A stretch of 64,000 bases of DNA from Podospora bellae-mahoneyi. Its lineage: Eukaryota > Ascomycota > Sordariomycetes > Sordariales > Podosporaceae. Where the stretch lies: assembly GCF_035222275.1 (NCBI RefSeq), contig NW_026946359.1, positions 3,472,001 through 3,536,000 of the forward strand, given 5' to 3'. The notes below the pieces were generated by a model. The model was not told the DNA's origin. It ran no database searches and saw only the letters and a program-made list of their open reading frames with translations. Shown one piece after another: positions 32,904 to 43,701 of this stretch. The position numbers and the translations under genes are program-made. Position 1 is the first letter of the stretch. The number at the start of each line of letters is the position of its first letter.

Positions 32904-33855
32904 GTAACATATGGCGAGGACGGGAACGAGAACATTGAATCATTCACGGATTATGGCGTTTTTTTGGGTCGCGCTGGCGAAGCATTTGCTTTTTTTTTTT
33001 TTTGGCTGCCCTGGGGATGGGGAGGGTTGCTCTAACATAGCATAGTGAGTTGGGAACCAGGTTGCTTGGGGGGCTGGCTTGTGTTCATACCATGTGAGGA
33101 ACTGTTGCTTCACCCATAGAGATGGAGAGCTAGAGGTTGGCCTTTTCTGTTAGTTTGACTGTTGACAGCAAGTACTATAATGATACTTTTTGACGTTAAC
33201 TTGCAGAAGGCGGGGGTCTAGTTCGGCAGTGAACTTGTGTCGGTTGATGACAGGCGGTCTTGAAGAAGTCGACTGTTGAAGTCTCGTGTCTGCCACGTTT
33301 TGGGCTGGTTGGCGTGGATGATAGTGGGTGGGTGTAGCTTGGCGAGCTGAAAACACACATTTCCCAATTGGGAATGCAGGTTGCACCTTCAACTGTCGTG
33401 ATTCCCATGTCGTCCCTGGTTGCTTTTAGGCATCACAGCCTCCAAAATAAAGTTCCCGCCGGCTCCTCCATCTATTCCGCAGCAGCTTTAGGCATCGCGG
33501 GCTATCACAGGATCTCGCGCCTTTCTCGTGTGGGGATCTCCTGCTGTGTCCAGGCAGCACACCCCCCTGTTACGTCCAAGAGGCGACGAACCTTCACCAC
33601 ACCTCCATCGAGAATCTCAAACGCGCGTATCATTCAACAAGGATTTCGAGGAGTCCTCAACAAAAACAACTTGATATTTAAGTACTTAACACCCCCTTCG
33701 TCTTCCAATTCACACACTTGGACCATCTCTCTTACTCGCTTCTCAGCACATCCCACATATCGCCATTCCAGAGGAGTCGGAGATTATTTTCATCCAGCTC
33801 ATTTGACTTTGCATCTGGAGCTGTTCGTTCAGATACAAGTCACATATCTTTCAAC
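32904..33855. other. Intergenic and long leader of the ankyrin gene
   Basis: T11 run near 32992. Bases 33420-33855 are C/T-rich with small upstream frames, and are likely promoter plus 5' UTR of the ankyrin gene. No gene seen. Confidence 0.45.
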
Positions 33856-36800
33856 ATGGCCACCACCACTGTCCCGGCCCTGCCTGTTCCCCTTACGGAC
33901 CTTCCCAAACACCTTGCTCAGCACCCACACACGCCTGTCACACAGCTCTTTGAGCCATACCGCAAGTATGAGGCTCACCTCCGTGAGTCTTTTGCCCAGG
34001 ACCCTTCCAATGAGCTCTTGAAGGACCCTCACGTCAACGTCCTTCCTCTTTTCACCGAGGATACCTCCAGCCTCAACATCAGAGCCCGCAATCTGGCGGC
34101 CGAGTCCAAAGAGGAGCGTTCCAGATACATCATGCCCCTGCCCAAGGAGCTACGAAGGCCCAATGGCTCACCAGCGACTGTCAAGGACCTCAAAGAGTTC
34201 CGCCACAACTTCAATGTCTTTTCTGAGTCTTCGCTCGTTGAGCTTGACTGGAGCAACGTTGTTGCCGCCGGCTCATCAGTGGTGAACTGCTTGTTGCCAG
34301 TGCCTGCTGAATACAACCGCAACAAGAGAACGCTTCGCGAGTTCTACCACGAGAAGTTCTCACCTGCGTCAGATGTCGATCTTTTTCTTTACGGTCTCAC
34401 CGAGGAGCAGGCCATTGAGAAGATCAAGGATATTGAGGCCCGAGTCCGCGATTCTCTTCTTACCGAGACTACCACGGTCAGGACCAAGAATGCCATTACT
34501 ATTTGCAGCCAATACCCCACTCGCCATATTCAGATCGTTCTTCGAATTTACAACTCGGTTTCTGAGATTTTGACGGGATTCGACATTGATTGCTCGGGGG
34601 CTGCGTATGATGGCAACCAGGTCTACTGCACTCCACGTGCTCTTCAGTCTTACCTGACCCAGATCAACCACATTGATCTGACTCGGCGCAGCCCTTCCTA
34701 TGAGAATCGCCTTTCCAAGTACTCCCACAGAGGTTTTGAGGTGTATTGGCCAGACCTCGACCGGTCCCGCATCGACCCAACCATCTTTGAGCGGAGCTTC
34801 CAGCGCACGCTTGGGTTGGCGAGGCTTCTTGTCTTGGAACGCCTCCCTACCCAAGGGGCGAGAGAGACGTACACTGATCAGCGTCGCAAGGAGCGAGGCC
34901 GGCCAGCGATTGATCGCTACAGCCGGAACCAGCACAAGCTCTGGGGCAACATCAAGGATGAGCATGAGGACGAGATTGCGGACTGGGCTCTTGAGGATGA
35001 GGTCTCCAACTATCACACCTTCACGATTCCTTACGGCACCAAGTACCACGCCAAGAAGATTGAGAAGCTGTGCTACACGAGGGATTTGTTGCTCAACGCC
35101 GAGTGGAACCAGAAGAAGGACAGGGAGGTGTATCTTCATCGCCACCCTGCCTTCTTTGGCCGGGTCGAGGACGTGGTAAACGACTGCTGCGGATTCTGCC
35201 CTGTCCCGACTACGGACCAGGAGAAGGAGATTGCTGCCGAAGAGGAGAAGTACTTTGTGTCGGGCAAGATCTCTTTCCTCAAAGATGATCCGGGCAGACA
35301 GGCTATCGGCTCGTTCAATCCTCTGACGGATGATGACTGGACTGAGATGGCGTATGTTGGTAACACGGCTCGGCTTTGCCAGGCTATCGTTGATGGTGAT
35401 GCTGAGCATGTCAAGGACTGGCTTGCTCAGGAAGGAGTTGATCCCAATACTCGGGATTACACTGGTCGCACCCCTCTGCATCTTGCTGTCATGACGTCTA
35501 CGCCGGAGATTGTTCGTCTTCTTGTCGATGCGGGTGCTAGGCTTGTCGCGCGTCTCGCCGATGGACGGACGGCTCTTCACCTTGCTTCGTCGCGTGGCAG
35601 TGTGGAGATTGTTCAGATTCTCATGAACAAGAGCGTTGCTAATGAGGCGGAGCATGAGGAGAAGGAGGAGAAGCGCAAGAAGGAGCTTGCTGCGAACAAG
35701 ACTGAGGAGGATAAGATGGATGTCGATGAGAAGGAAGAGGACGGTAGCGAGAAGGAAGAAGACGAGGAGTCTGATGGTGAGATGATCGATGGCGAGGACT
35801 CTGACGATGAGGGCCGGACTACCACCAGTGGATTTGTCAAGGTGGGGAAGGACGCTGCCGCTGCGGATGAGCTGGCTTTGGAAGAGGCTGAAGAGGAGCC
35901 TGATTTCTACGATGTTAACGTCATCGCCTGGGACACTCCTTGCTCTGCCCTTCACTTTGCCATCATGGAGGGTCATTGTGAGGTTGTCAAGACTCTGTGC
36001 CAGGTATGTCATGCTGGGTCTTGAATGTTGGGAATAGTGCTAACTCTTTTACAGGAATATGGTGCCGATGTTCTGCTGCCCGTCAAGTTCTTGAATAGCA
36101 ACAAGACCCCATACGGGGCGCTGCTCACTCTTGTCCTTGCGCTGGTTTTACCTGTTCCCAAGGCGAAGGAGATGGCCAAGATCCTCTTGAGTCTTGGGGC
36201 TACCTCAGCCCAGGCCGATTTGAACGGCGTTACTGCCTTCCACCGTTATGTCGAGGAGAATGCCGAGTCGTTGCTTGCCACTCTGTGGGAGCACGATGCG
36301 GTAGGGACCAAGACGGCCATCAACCACATCAGCATGCGTGACCAGTATTCGACCGCAGAGACGGCTCTCGGCGTTGCTATCAAGAAAGGAAATCTTTCTT
36401 TGATTCTTCAGTTGCTCGACCATGGCGCTGTGCCTCAGATTGACTTTGAGAGCTGGCTCAAGTCGGCGAGACAATCAGCCGCCATCGAGAGGAACCTGGG
36501 CACTTTGGAGGGCAACAAGAAGATGTGGAACGAGATGACGGAGCAGCCCTTGATTCTCGCCATCAACTCCACCGATCCCTCCTCGGCTCTCGAGCTCCTC
36601 AAGGCTGGCGCCGACCCCAACGTTGTTACGATGGAGTCTCACAAGCAGATGGACCGTTCGTGGGTCACGGTGGTTAACGGAGAATCTGCCCTCGATCTTG
36701 TGAATACCTACCTCATCCGTCTCAAGGAATTCCTTGACAAGAAGAAGGATGTGCCCAAGGCCCCAGAGCTTCGTGAGGATCTTGACAGCTGGCTCGATCA

Positions 36801-39526
36801 GTACGAGAAGTCATCGTACCAGTATGCGATTGCCTCTGCCGAGATTGCCAAACTGAAGGCTGTACACAAGGACCAGATGAGGCAGTATGAGAAAGAGCTT
36901 GCTTCGACTGAGGAACCTGAGGGTACGGCCGAGAAGAGGAAGGCAATCTTGCAAGCGTTTGTCACATTGGCAAAGGTGAAGGAGGCACTTGTTGAGAAGG
37001 GGGCGAAGACCTTCGGAGAGCTTTTCCCGGCCTACAAGGCCCCTGACCCGTTCCCTGACGTCAACACCCTGTACGCGCAAGCAGGCAAGGTTGTGCAGCC
37101 GATTGTCGACCCGACGAGGCACCTGTTCCATTTGCAGAATGTCTTTGATGTGACAGACAAGAGACTGCCTGCCTACATCTCTTTGTAAGTTGCTCATCCG
37201 TGGGTTTACCTGCTGAAATAGATGCTGACATTGATTTACACAGGTTCGAAGCCGCTTGGTCGGGCGATCTTGACAAGATCAAGAAGCTCTGCTTGACCTC
37301 GTGGGACGAAGAGCAAACCGAGGCTCCGCTCAAGATTGCCTTGTACGACAACAAGGGCAATTCTCCCTTCTCGCTGGCGTACTTCCGCGGCCATCATGAT
37401 GTCGCCAAGGCGATCCTTGAGATTGCCCAGGCTCAGTACACGCCAAGGGAGAAGCCTGAGGCCGAGTACAAGATGCACGTCAATGACACTTATGAGGATG
37501 ATTGCTCGATGGATGACTCGGACAACGAGTCGGTCTGCAGCGGCGGATCTGGGCCTGACATTTACAGGCACATTGTTGGCGGCGAGTTCACCATTGAAAA
37601 CATAGGAGAGGTTTCGATGAAGGTGAAGAGCCATACCAAGCCTTCTGAGATTCTGCACAGGAACTATCCCAAGCCTGGGGAGAAGGGTCGGCAGTATGGC
37701 CTGCTGTCTCGTAAGTCTTTTGCCTCGTCTGGTATTGGGAGTGATGAAGCTGATTTCGGGTGACAGGTGCTGTCTTTAACAATGACATGCAAGCGCTGAA
37801 GTTTGTTCTCGGCCTCGCTGAGCGGTTTGCTGCTGATGGTGGAGCTGAGGACAAGCAGACCTTTTACCCGTTCCCTGACTCTGTTTTCAAGCTGGCTATC
37901 CAGAAGGGCCACACTGAGCTGCTGGCCGAGATCATCAAGCGCACTGGTGCTGGTTTGCCTCTCGAGAACTTGGTGAAGAACACGGGTGTTGAGATTGCGG
38001 AGAAGCCGACTTACTATCAGGGATTGACCGTGTACGGGAAGAAGAGAAAGGACTGGGCGACTCAGGGCCGCAACTCCGCTCCGGGAGCTCGTGGTCTTGA
38101 GAGCTCGCCTTTGTTGCTTGCTGCTCAGTCTGCTCAGATTGCGAGTGTTGAGTGGTTCCTCAGTGATGCTCCGCTGAGGCACTATCTTTCGTTCTGCAAG
38201 AGCAAGGCGGCTAGGGAGGATGTTCGGATCAAACACTTGGGACAGCAGAAGGGTGGGTTTGAGGGTGCCATTTCGAAGTGGCTGACTGACAACAGCGACT
38301 TGGCCATCCACGCTGCTGTGTACACCCATCCAACCCAGAAGTCGATCGACTTGGTGGAATACCTGCTCAAGGTTCGCCCAGAGTCCATCGATTCCAAGGA
38401 CCGCAACGGCGCTACTCCCTTGATGGCAGCTTGCAGGCTTGGTCGTGTCGAAATCGCAAAGCTTCTGGTCGAGGCCGGCGCCGATCAAAAGACCAAGGAC
38501 GCCAACTTTGACAACCTCTTGCACGCCGCGCTGCGCTGGAAGCCCACTCGCGAGCAGCTCAAGCCTCTCCTGGACCTTCTCGGCCGCGACCTCCTCGTCC
38601 GCATGCTCAAGGAGCGCAACAACCTCAAGACAGAAGGCCACACCCCCTTGCACACCTGGCTCCTCCATTTCACTCACTACACCAACCAATACGCCTACAA
38701 GAGCCTCGCCGACGCAGCTGCCGTCTTCAACCTCGTGGCCGACCTCTCCCCCGACGCGACCCGCCAAGCCCTCCGCATGCTCGACGGCGCGGGCAATACG
38801 CCCCTTCACTCCCTCCTGATGGGCGACACAGAGCACGGCCTGATCGGCTTCCTCCTCAAGTTTGAGCCCTCCCTTCTCCTCATCGAAAACGCGGTAGGCC
38901 GGACCCCAGCGGAGCTCATCCACGAGAAATTTGTGTCGAGCAAAGTCAAGGTTGAGAACCAGCCACAACAAAACTACTACTGGTACAACCGCCACGCCAA
39001 CACAGCCGACGCACTTGCCGTACGAAACATTCACACTGCCGACCCGAGAATATTTGTCAACCAGGGCGTCTGCGCCCAGTCGGCGGCTAAACACGCCGAG
39101 ATCAACCTTGCAAAGACTTTCTTCCTCTGCAAGGATTATCTTGCTAGAATGGAGAACCCCAAGCGCAGTCTGGTAAGCTTGCACGCGGCGAATATGGTTT
39201 CGCAGAGGTTGGGCAAGGAGTACGAGAAGGGGAGGTACAAGTATGATCTTGGGGAGGTTGTCAAGGGGGTGGAAGATGTTGCTCTTGTTGCGGGAAGTGA
39301 TGATGAGCAGGAGGAGCAGCAGAAGAAGCAGGAGAGGACGCAGTGGTTATGGGAGCATGTTATTTCGCAGGGGTACGAGGACAGCAGCAAGGGGTGGCTG
39401 GAGACGGATGGGAAGGAGGGGGCGGGGAGGGAGTGGGTGGCACCAAGGTGTGTGAGTTGTCAGAGGTTTCATGGGTGGGGGGAGGCGCTGCAGAGGAGGG
39501 AGTCGGTGGTGCCGGTCATGAACTGA
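33856..39526 (+). CDS. Giant ankyrin-repeat protein with N-terminal nucleotidyltransferase-like domain
   Basis: Four exons (33856-36003, 36055-37184, 37244-37710, 37767-39526) join in frame to 1834 residues. Residues about 125-270 hold VVAAGSSVVNCLLPVP, then SPASDVDLFLYGL (Asp172, Asp174) and TGFDIDCSGAAYDG, the GS...DhDh...D pattern of the nucleotidyltransferase fold. Next come RRSPSYENRLSKYSHRGFEV and FQRTLGLARLLVLERL, conserved in a family found in fungi, slime moulds and large DNA viruses. Ankyrin repeats start near 515 (GRTPLHLAVMTSTPEIVRLL, DGRTALHLASSRGSVEIVQI) and recur to about 1640, broken by an acidic Glu/Asp/Lys linker (600-685). Short Cys motif CVSCQRFHGW is near the C terminus. 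No function is established. Nucleotide transfer or a scaffold role is inference. Confidence 0.9.
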
Positions 39527-40359
39527 TTGCGGGGGGTGATGTGAGCGGTGACTTGAGGAGGGATACATGGTGTAATTCACGGTGATTTTTCTTGAGAAAT
39601 GACAATTCTTATTCATGTGTGTTGGGTATTGTTTACTTTCCCTTTTTTACCCCTGAATTTTGAGATACGCCAGCTCTGATTTTTTTCTCTAAGACTACAC
39701 ATATTTCACATTGTTGATCTCACAAACCACAAAACATTATCTGACTTTTTGAACCGCTTCTCAATTTTCACCATCTTCATCCATCCTCTCAGCTCAAATC
39801 CTAATTAATCATATCATACAAAAACAAAAAAAAGCCAACAACAGCAGAAAAAGATATGAGTGAGAAGATGATGATATTTGGCTCATCATGATAAAACCAT
39901 TCCAAAAGAAAAAAAAAATAAAAAAAAAACTACAACTCCTAAAAAAAAGAACACTGGGTATGATAATCCTACGGGGTATAACAAGGAAGTAGAGAGAGAG
40001 AAAAAGAGAGAATTCTTGCCTTTGTCCCCTCCAACAAAAAGCAGGCAAAAAACCCATAACCGGGGGCCAAAAAAAGAAAAAAAGAGAGAAACCGAATTAA
40101 CCACAATCATAATCCCTTCTCGCTGTTCTCCTCCCCCCCTACCCTTCTGACTCAACCTTAACAAAACACCCCCCCTCCCCTCTAGTGCTCTCATAACATT
40201 GCATCAACAAGATACACAGCCAAAGATAAACTCCATGCTCCCAAAAAGACAAAAAAAGTAATACACGCTTGTCCTCATAACCCACCAACCAACACCCCTT
40301 ACCCCTCCTCAAACCCCCCTCCCTCGACCTCGACATCCCAGGCTAGAAGAAGAACGTCT
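39527..40359. other. 3' region between convergent ankyrin and KAR9 genes
   Basis: A-rich, low-complexity sequence (A runs at 39905-39950 and 40070-40090) with no coding frame of note. Confidence 0.5.
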
Positions 40360-43300
40360 CTACCCTCTCCACCTAGGCCTCGTATCCTTCCTCTCCTGTG
40401 AATCCCCGGTCCTATTCCCCATAGCACTCTTGTTCCTACTCCCCAACCCCATCGCAACCCTAGCCCCCTCCACCGCCTGCGGAGACGCCCTCCCAGTCAC
40501 CAACCCACTCGTCGACCTCCTAAAGTCACCACCACTCTCCCTCGGCAGTGGCAACAAACTCGACCTCCTCCCATTACTACCCCCCATCATCCCAGCCATC
40601 GAACTCGCCGGCCTCGCGGCCGCGTCAGGACTCTGCTCCAGCGGCCTCGAAGAAGGCATCATGCTCGCCCTCCGATCCCTATTCAACCCAGCCATGGTCG
40701 CCGAGCTCGCCAGCCTCGGCCTCTGCGCATACGGCCCCGGGGTAGAAGCCAACCGCTCCCGAAACGAGAGCCCAGAGTGCGATTTGGGAGTAGTCATCAA
40801 ATCATCCTCCGGCAGAGGTGACGCACTCGAGGCTCTCCCAAGCGGGCTTCGCAACGTGGGTAGCTTCGAGCTGGACGAAGAAGGGGTGAGGGCAGAGGTT
40901 GACCGGACCGGAGTCGGAGTTTTCTTAGCGTACGGACTTGGGGTTGTCAACGTCAAGGGTTTGAAGTTGTGGCCCGTGTCGACATCCGACGTGTTGGTTG
41001 ATGCGTTCCATTTCGGACGGTTGGACAGCGAAGAAGGCGGTCGGGAGGTGCGGTTTCCTGTCGGGGTGGCCGACCCTTCCCTAGAGGGGACCGACAGAGT
41101 CGACATCCGTGCCGCGACTGGCTTTCGGGTGATAGAGGAGTGGGAGGGCGTGGGGAGGGAGGACATCCTCCTGCTGCTTGGTTGCGGCAGTGAGCTCCCC
41201 CCGCTGGTGGAGCGGGATTTGGAGATCCGGATGTTGGTCTGGGAGCTGGCCGGCTGGCTGGACATTATCACTGACGACGGGGGCGAGCTCTCGGGTGTTT
41301 CGTGGGCGCTTTGAATCGTAGACCGGCCGTTCGACAGGATACTCGAGACCGAGTCCCGTAGTTGTTGACTCTTCCTCTCCTGCTGGATCTCCTCCAGCAC
41401 AAGATCAAGCTCGGCAATCTGCCTCTTCAACCCCTCCCACTTCGCCCTCATCTCGGTATGCAACCGTGAAATCTCCCCATTAATAGTAAACCTATCCTTG
41501 ACCCCCTTATCGATAATCGTCAAAAGCCTCTCGATCGCCTCCCCGTAATGTGTCTTCCTGGCCTCGTAGTTCTCAATCTTCTTGCTCATCGCCGGCGGGC
41601 TCGTCAAATGCAACCCAGACTCAATCGCCTCCCGTAGCCAGGTCGTACTTCTCTCAACAGACTCGTACATCTTTTGCGCCTGCCGACCAGCATTGCGAAA
41701 CACCAAAACCCACCTGTCCTCGCCCAGCTCTTTACGGAGCGACTCGGCATCTTTCTCCAGCTTCTTATAGCTGGCATCCAAATCCGCCCTCCTCATCTCC
41801 AACTCCTCGCAAGCAGTAGGAAACGTATCCTCGGCCCTCGCCTCAAAAACCGAAAGCCTCATGGGCAAGAAGTCAAGCGAAGCCCTAAGCGGCTGCATCC
41901 TCGCAAAAAGCGCCAACAAGCTCGAATCGTCCTGCGAAATCCCCATCGCCCCAGGACTCGGCGACCCAGGACTCAGAGGGAACGGAGGCAGACTAAACCG
42001 ATTGCTCTGCTGCTGCTGCTGTCCCACCGGCAGCCTCAACCCCCCCGGCGTCGTATCCTCAGCAATAGTATCCAGCTCCCCTCCCTCCTCTGCCCCAAAC
42101 ACGCTCTTGTGCCTCCTCTCCTCCATCTCAAAAACCAACCTGCTCAACTCGTTCAGCTCATTCTCGATATCCCCCAACACCATGTTCCACAGCTCCTCCC
42201 ACTCCATCGCAATCTCCACCTGCGCCTTGACATTGTGCAGCGTCTTGCGCATCAGCCCCCACTCCTCCAGGATAGCCTCCATCTGCGCCACCGCCCTCCT
42301 GAGATCATCCGCCGACACGGCCGTAATGTCCTCCCTAGCCTGCAGTTCTTCAATCGCGCCGACATAGACCTTAATCAACTCCTCGAACCGAATGATGGCG
42401 TTTTCCACCTCTTCCACCCCCTCGCGACCCCCGGCGGCGGCCCACTCGACGTCATCTTCGCTTTCCAGACCGCCAATTACCTCGGACGCTTTGGAGATCC
42501 ACCCTCGGATTTGTTCCGCCGCGCCGATGAGTGCCCTGGTGGCTACTTGGGCTGTTGGAATGGCCGAGACTTTGCTAGACAGAGATTCGGCATCTGGGAG
42601 TTGCAACGACGTTAGTTGCGCCAACTGGTTGGCAAACGAGGCTCGAGATAACGTGTAAATCGACCCGGGCCGTTGCAGACCCAGCGGGTTCAATGCAATC
42701 GAATCCGGGTTGAAAACGTCTCCAGAAGGCGGGGTGGCTGGACTAAACGTGCGCGACGTTGTTGTCGTTGGAGGCGTATCCTTTGCCGGCGGCGGAGGTG
42801 GAATTTCTGGCGTCTGCGGTGGTGGCGGCGGTCGGGTATCTCTCGCGATATGCTCCTCCCTTGTGTCCAACTGCGCCTTCACCCCATTGCCATTGGTGTG
42901 GTCGGGCAGACGATATTTATTCGTGTCCATTTCCAGCGGTTCTGTCGTAGTAATTTCTGGGAGCAGCTCTGGTTCTGGGTATGATGAGAATTCTTGTTCG
43001 ATACTCGGGGACGGAAAAGCGGGCCACTCGAGGGCCGGTTTGTTGTTGTTGTCGTTCTTGTTGTTGTTGTCGTTCTTGTTGTTGTTGTCGTTCTTGTTGT
43101 TGTTGCTGTGCGACGACTTGTCCGACTTGAGGCTCGATCTCGAGGGAATTCGGATGATGTGACCCTTCCAGGGTCTACCCCTCCGTTCAATGACGGCAGC
43201 TGCAGAGTTGACCTGGTGTCCCTGGTCTAGTTTCCTAAGTTGCTCCTCTGGAAGACGGCCGATATCTTGCTGGATGGGAGGAGGGAGCGAGGCGGTTTTG

Positions 43301-43701
43301 CGGGAGGAGCCAAAGCCGAGGGCTTTTAATCGCGCTGCTAGGCCTGGAGACGGCTTTCTTGCGCGATGGACTGATGCTGAAGGGCCGGGAGTGGTAGCCC
43401 GGGAAGAGGTTGCAGGGTCGTCTGCCGATAGCTGTTGCTGAGATTGGGCTTGTTTTTGTTGTTGTTGCGGGTTAGTGTTGTTAGTGTTAGTGGTAGTGTT
43501 TGGCGGGTCGCCGTTGTGGCGATCGCTGGTGGTGGTGCTGGTACCGTTACCGACGTGGTGTTGATCCGTCGTCTCGTACGCGCGAAGGGGCAAAAGATCG
43601 GGTGACTCGGACACGTCCGTCGCCGTGATAATCGGAGCGGTGAGTTCGTGATGGCTACTGCCTGGGGCAGCAGTAGTAGCAAGAGCCGTCATTCGGAACA
43701 C
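40360..43701 (-). CDS. KAR9: Kar9-family spindle-orientation / karyogamy protein
   Basis: A single exon of 1113 residues. The N-terminal third is disordered, with Pro/Thr-rich tracts and a hexapeptide repeat (NNNKND) at about 199-221. The Kar9 region spans about 350-800: SKASEVIGGLESEDDVEWAA, RFEELIKVYVGAIEELQA, EEWGLMRKTLHNVKAQVEIA, MEWEELWNMVLGDIENELNE and EMEERRHKSVFGAEEGGEL, mostly helical. The C-terminal 300 residues are Ser/Arg/Pro-rich and basic, fitting microtubule contact, with SKLPTLRSPLGR as a possible EB1-binding SxLP-type site. Kar9 links microtubule plus ends (via EB1/Bim1) to myosin V for spindle and nuclear positioning. The start may be Met1 or Met4. Confidence 0.85.
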   Translation of the reverse strand: MFRMTALATTAAPGSSHHELTAPIITATDVSESPDLLPLRAYETTDQHHVGNGTSTTTSDRHNGDPPNTTTNTNNTNPQQQQKQAQSQQQLSADDPATSSRATTPGPSASVHRARKPSPGLAARLKALGFGSSRKTASLPPPIQQDIGRLPEEQLRKLDQGHQVNSAAAVIERRGRPWKGHIIRIPSRSSLKSDKSSHSNNNKNDNNNKNDNNNKNDNNNKPALEWPAFPSPSIEQEFSSYPEPELLPEITTTEPLEMDTNKYRLPDHTNGNGVKAQLDTREEHIARDTRPPPPPQTPEIPPPPPAKDTPPTTTTSRTFSPATPPSGDVFNPDSIALNPLGLQRPGSIYTLSRASFANQLAQLTSLQLPDAESLSSKVSAIPTAQVATRALIGAAEQIRGWISKASEVIGGLESEDDVEWAAAGGREGVEEVENAIIRFEELIKVYVGAIEELQAREDITAVSADDLRRAVAQMEAILEEWGLMRKTLHNVKAQVEIAMEWEELWNMVLGDIENELNELSRLVFEMEERRHKSVFGAEEGGELDTIAEDTTPGGLRLPVGQQQQQSNRFSLPPFPLSPGSPSPGAMGISQDDSSLLALFARMQPLRASLDFLPMRLSVFEARAEDTFPTACEELEMRRADLDASYKKLEKDAESLRKELGEDRWVLVFRNAGRQAQKMYESVERSTTWLREAIESGLHLTSPPAMSKKIENYEARKTHYGEAIERLLTIIDKGVKDRFTINGEISRLHTEMRAKWEGLKRQIAELDLVLEEIQQERKSQQLRDSVSSILSNGRSTIQSAHETPESSPPSSVIMSSQPASSQTNIRISKSRSTSGGSSLPQPSSRRMSSLPTPSHSSITRKPVAARMSTLSVPSREGSATPTGNRTSRPPSSLSNRPKWNASTNTSDVDTGHNFKPLTLTTPSPYAKKTPTPVRSTSALTPSSSSSKLPTLRSPLGRASSASPLPEDDLMTTPKSHSGLSFRERLASTPGPYAQRPRLASSATMAGLNRDRRASMMPSSRPLEQSPDAAARPASSMAGMMGGSNGRRSSLLPLPRESGGDFRRSTSGLVTGRASPQAVEGARVAMGLGSRNKSAMGNRTGDSQERKDTRPRWRG
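43039..43105 (+). repeat. 18-bp coding minisatellite in KAR9
   Basis: On the plus strand the unit TTGTTGTTGTCGTTCTTG repeats nearly exactly three times, followed by a partial copy. On the coding strand each unit encodes AsnAsnAsnLysAsnAsp. The near identity of copies suggests recent slippage. Confidence 0.85.

Noticed and set aside
34369-36012. Minus-strand frame of 547 codons
   Set aside because: It lies exactly antisense to the first ankyrin-gene exon and is Leu/Arg/Val-rich, as expected from the complement of biased codons. No domain seen.
37664-39184. Minus-strand frame of 506 codons
   Set aside because: Antisense to the last ankyrin-gene exon. The sense strand gives clear ankyrin repeats.
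41674-42615. Plus-strand frame of 313 codons, with another at 40430-41314
   Set aside because: Antisense to KAR9. Compositions (Leu/Arg/His/Pro) reflect the complement of the real gene.
42994-43230. Plus-strand Val/Leu-rich frame resembling a membrane protein
   Set aside because: It is the complement of the Asn/Lys/Asp repeat in KAR9. The GTT repeats only mimic a hydrophobic segment.
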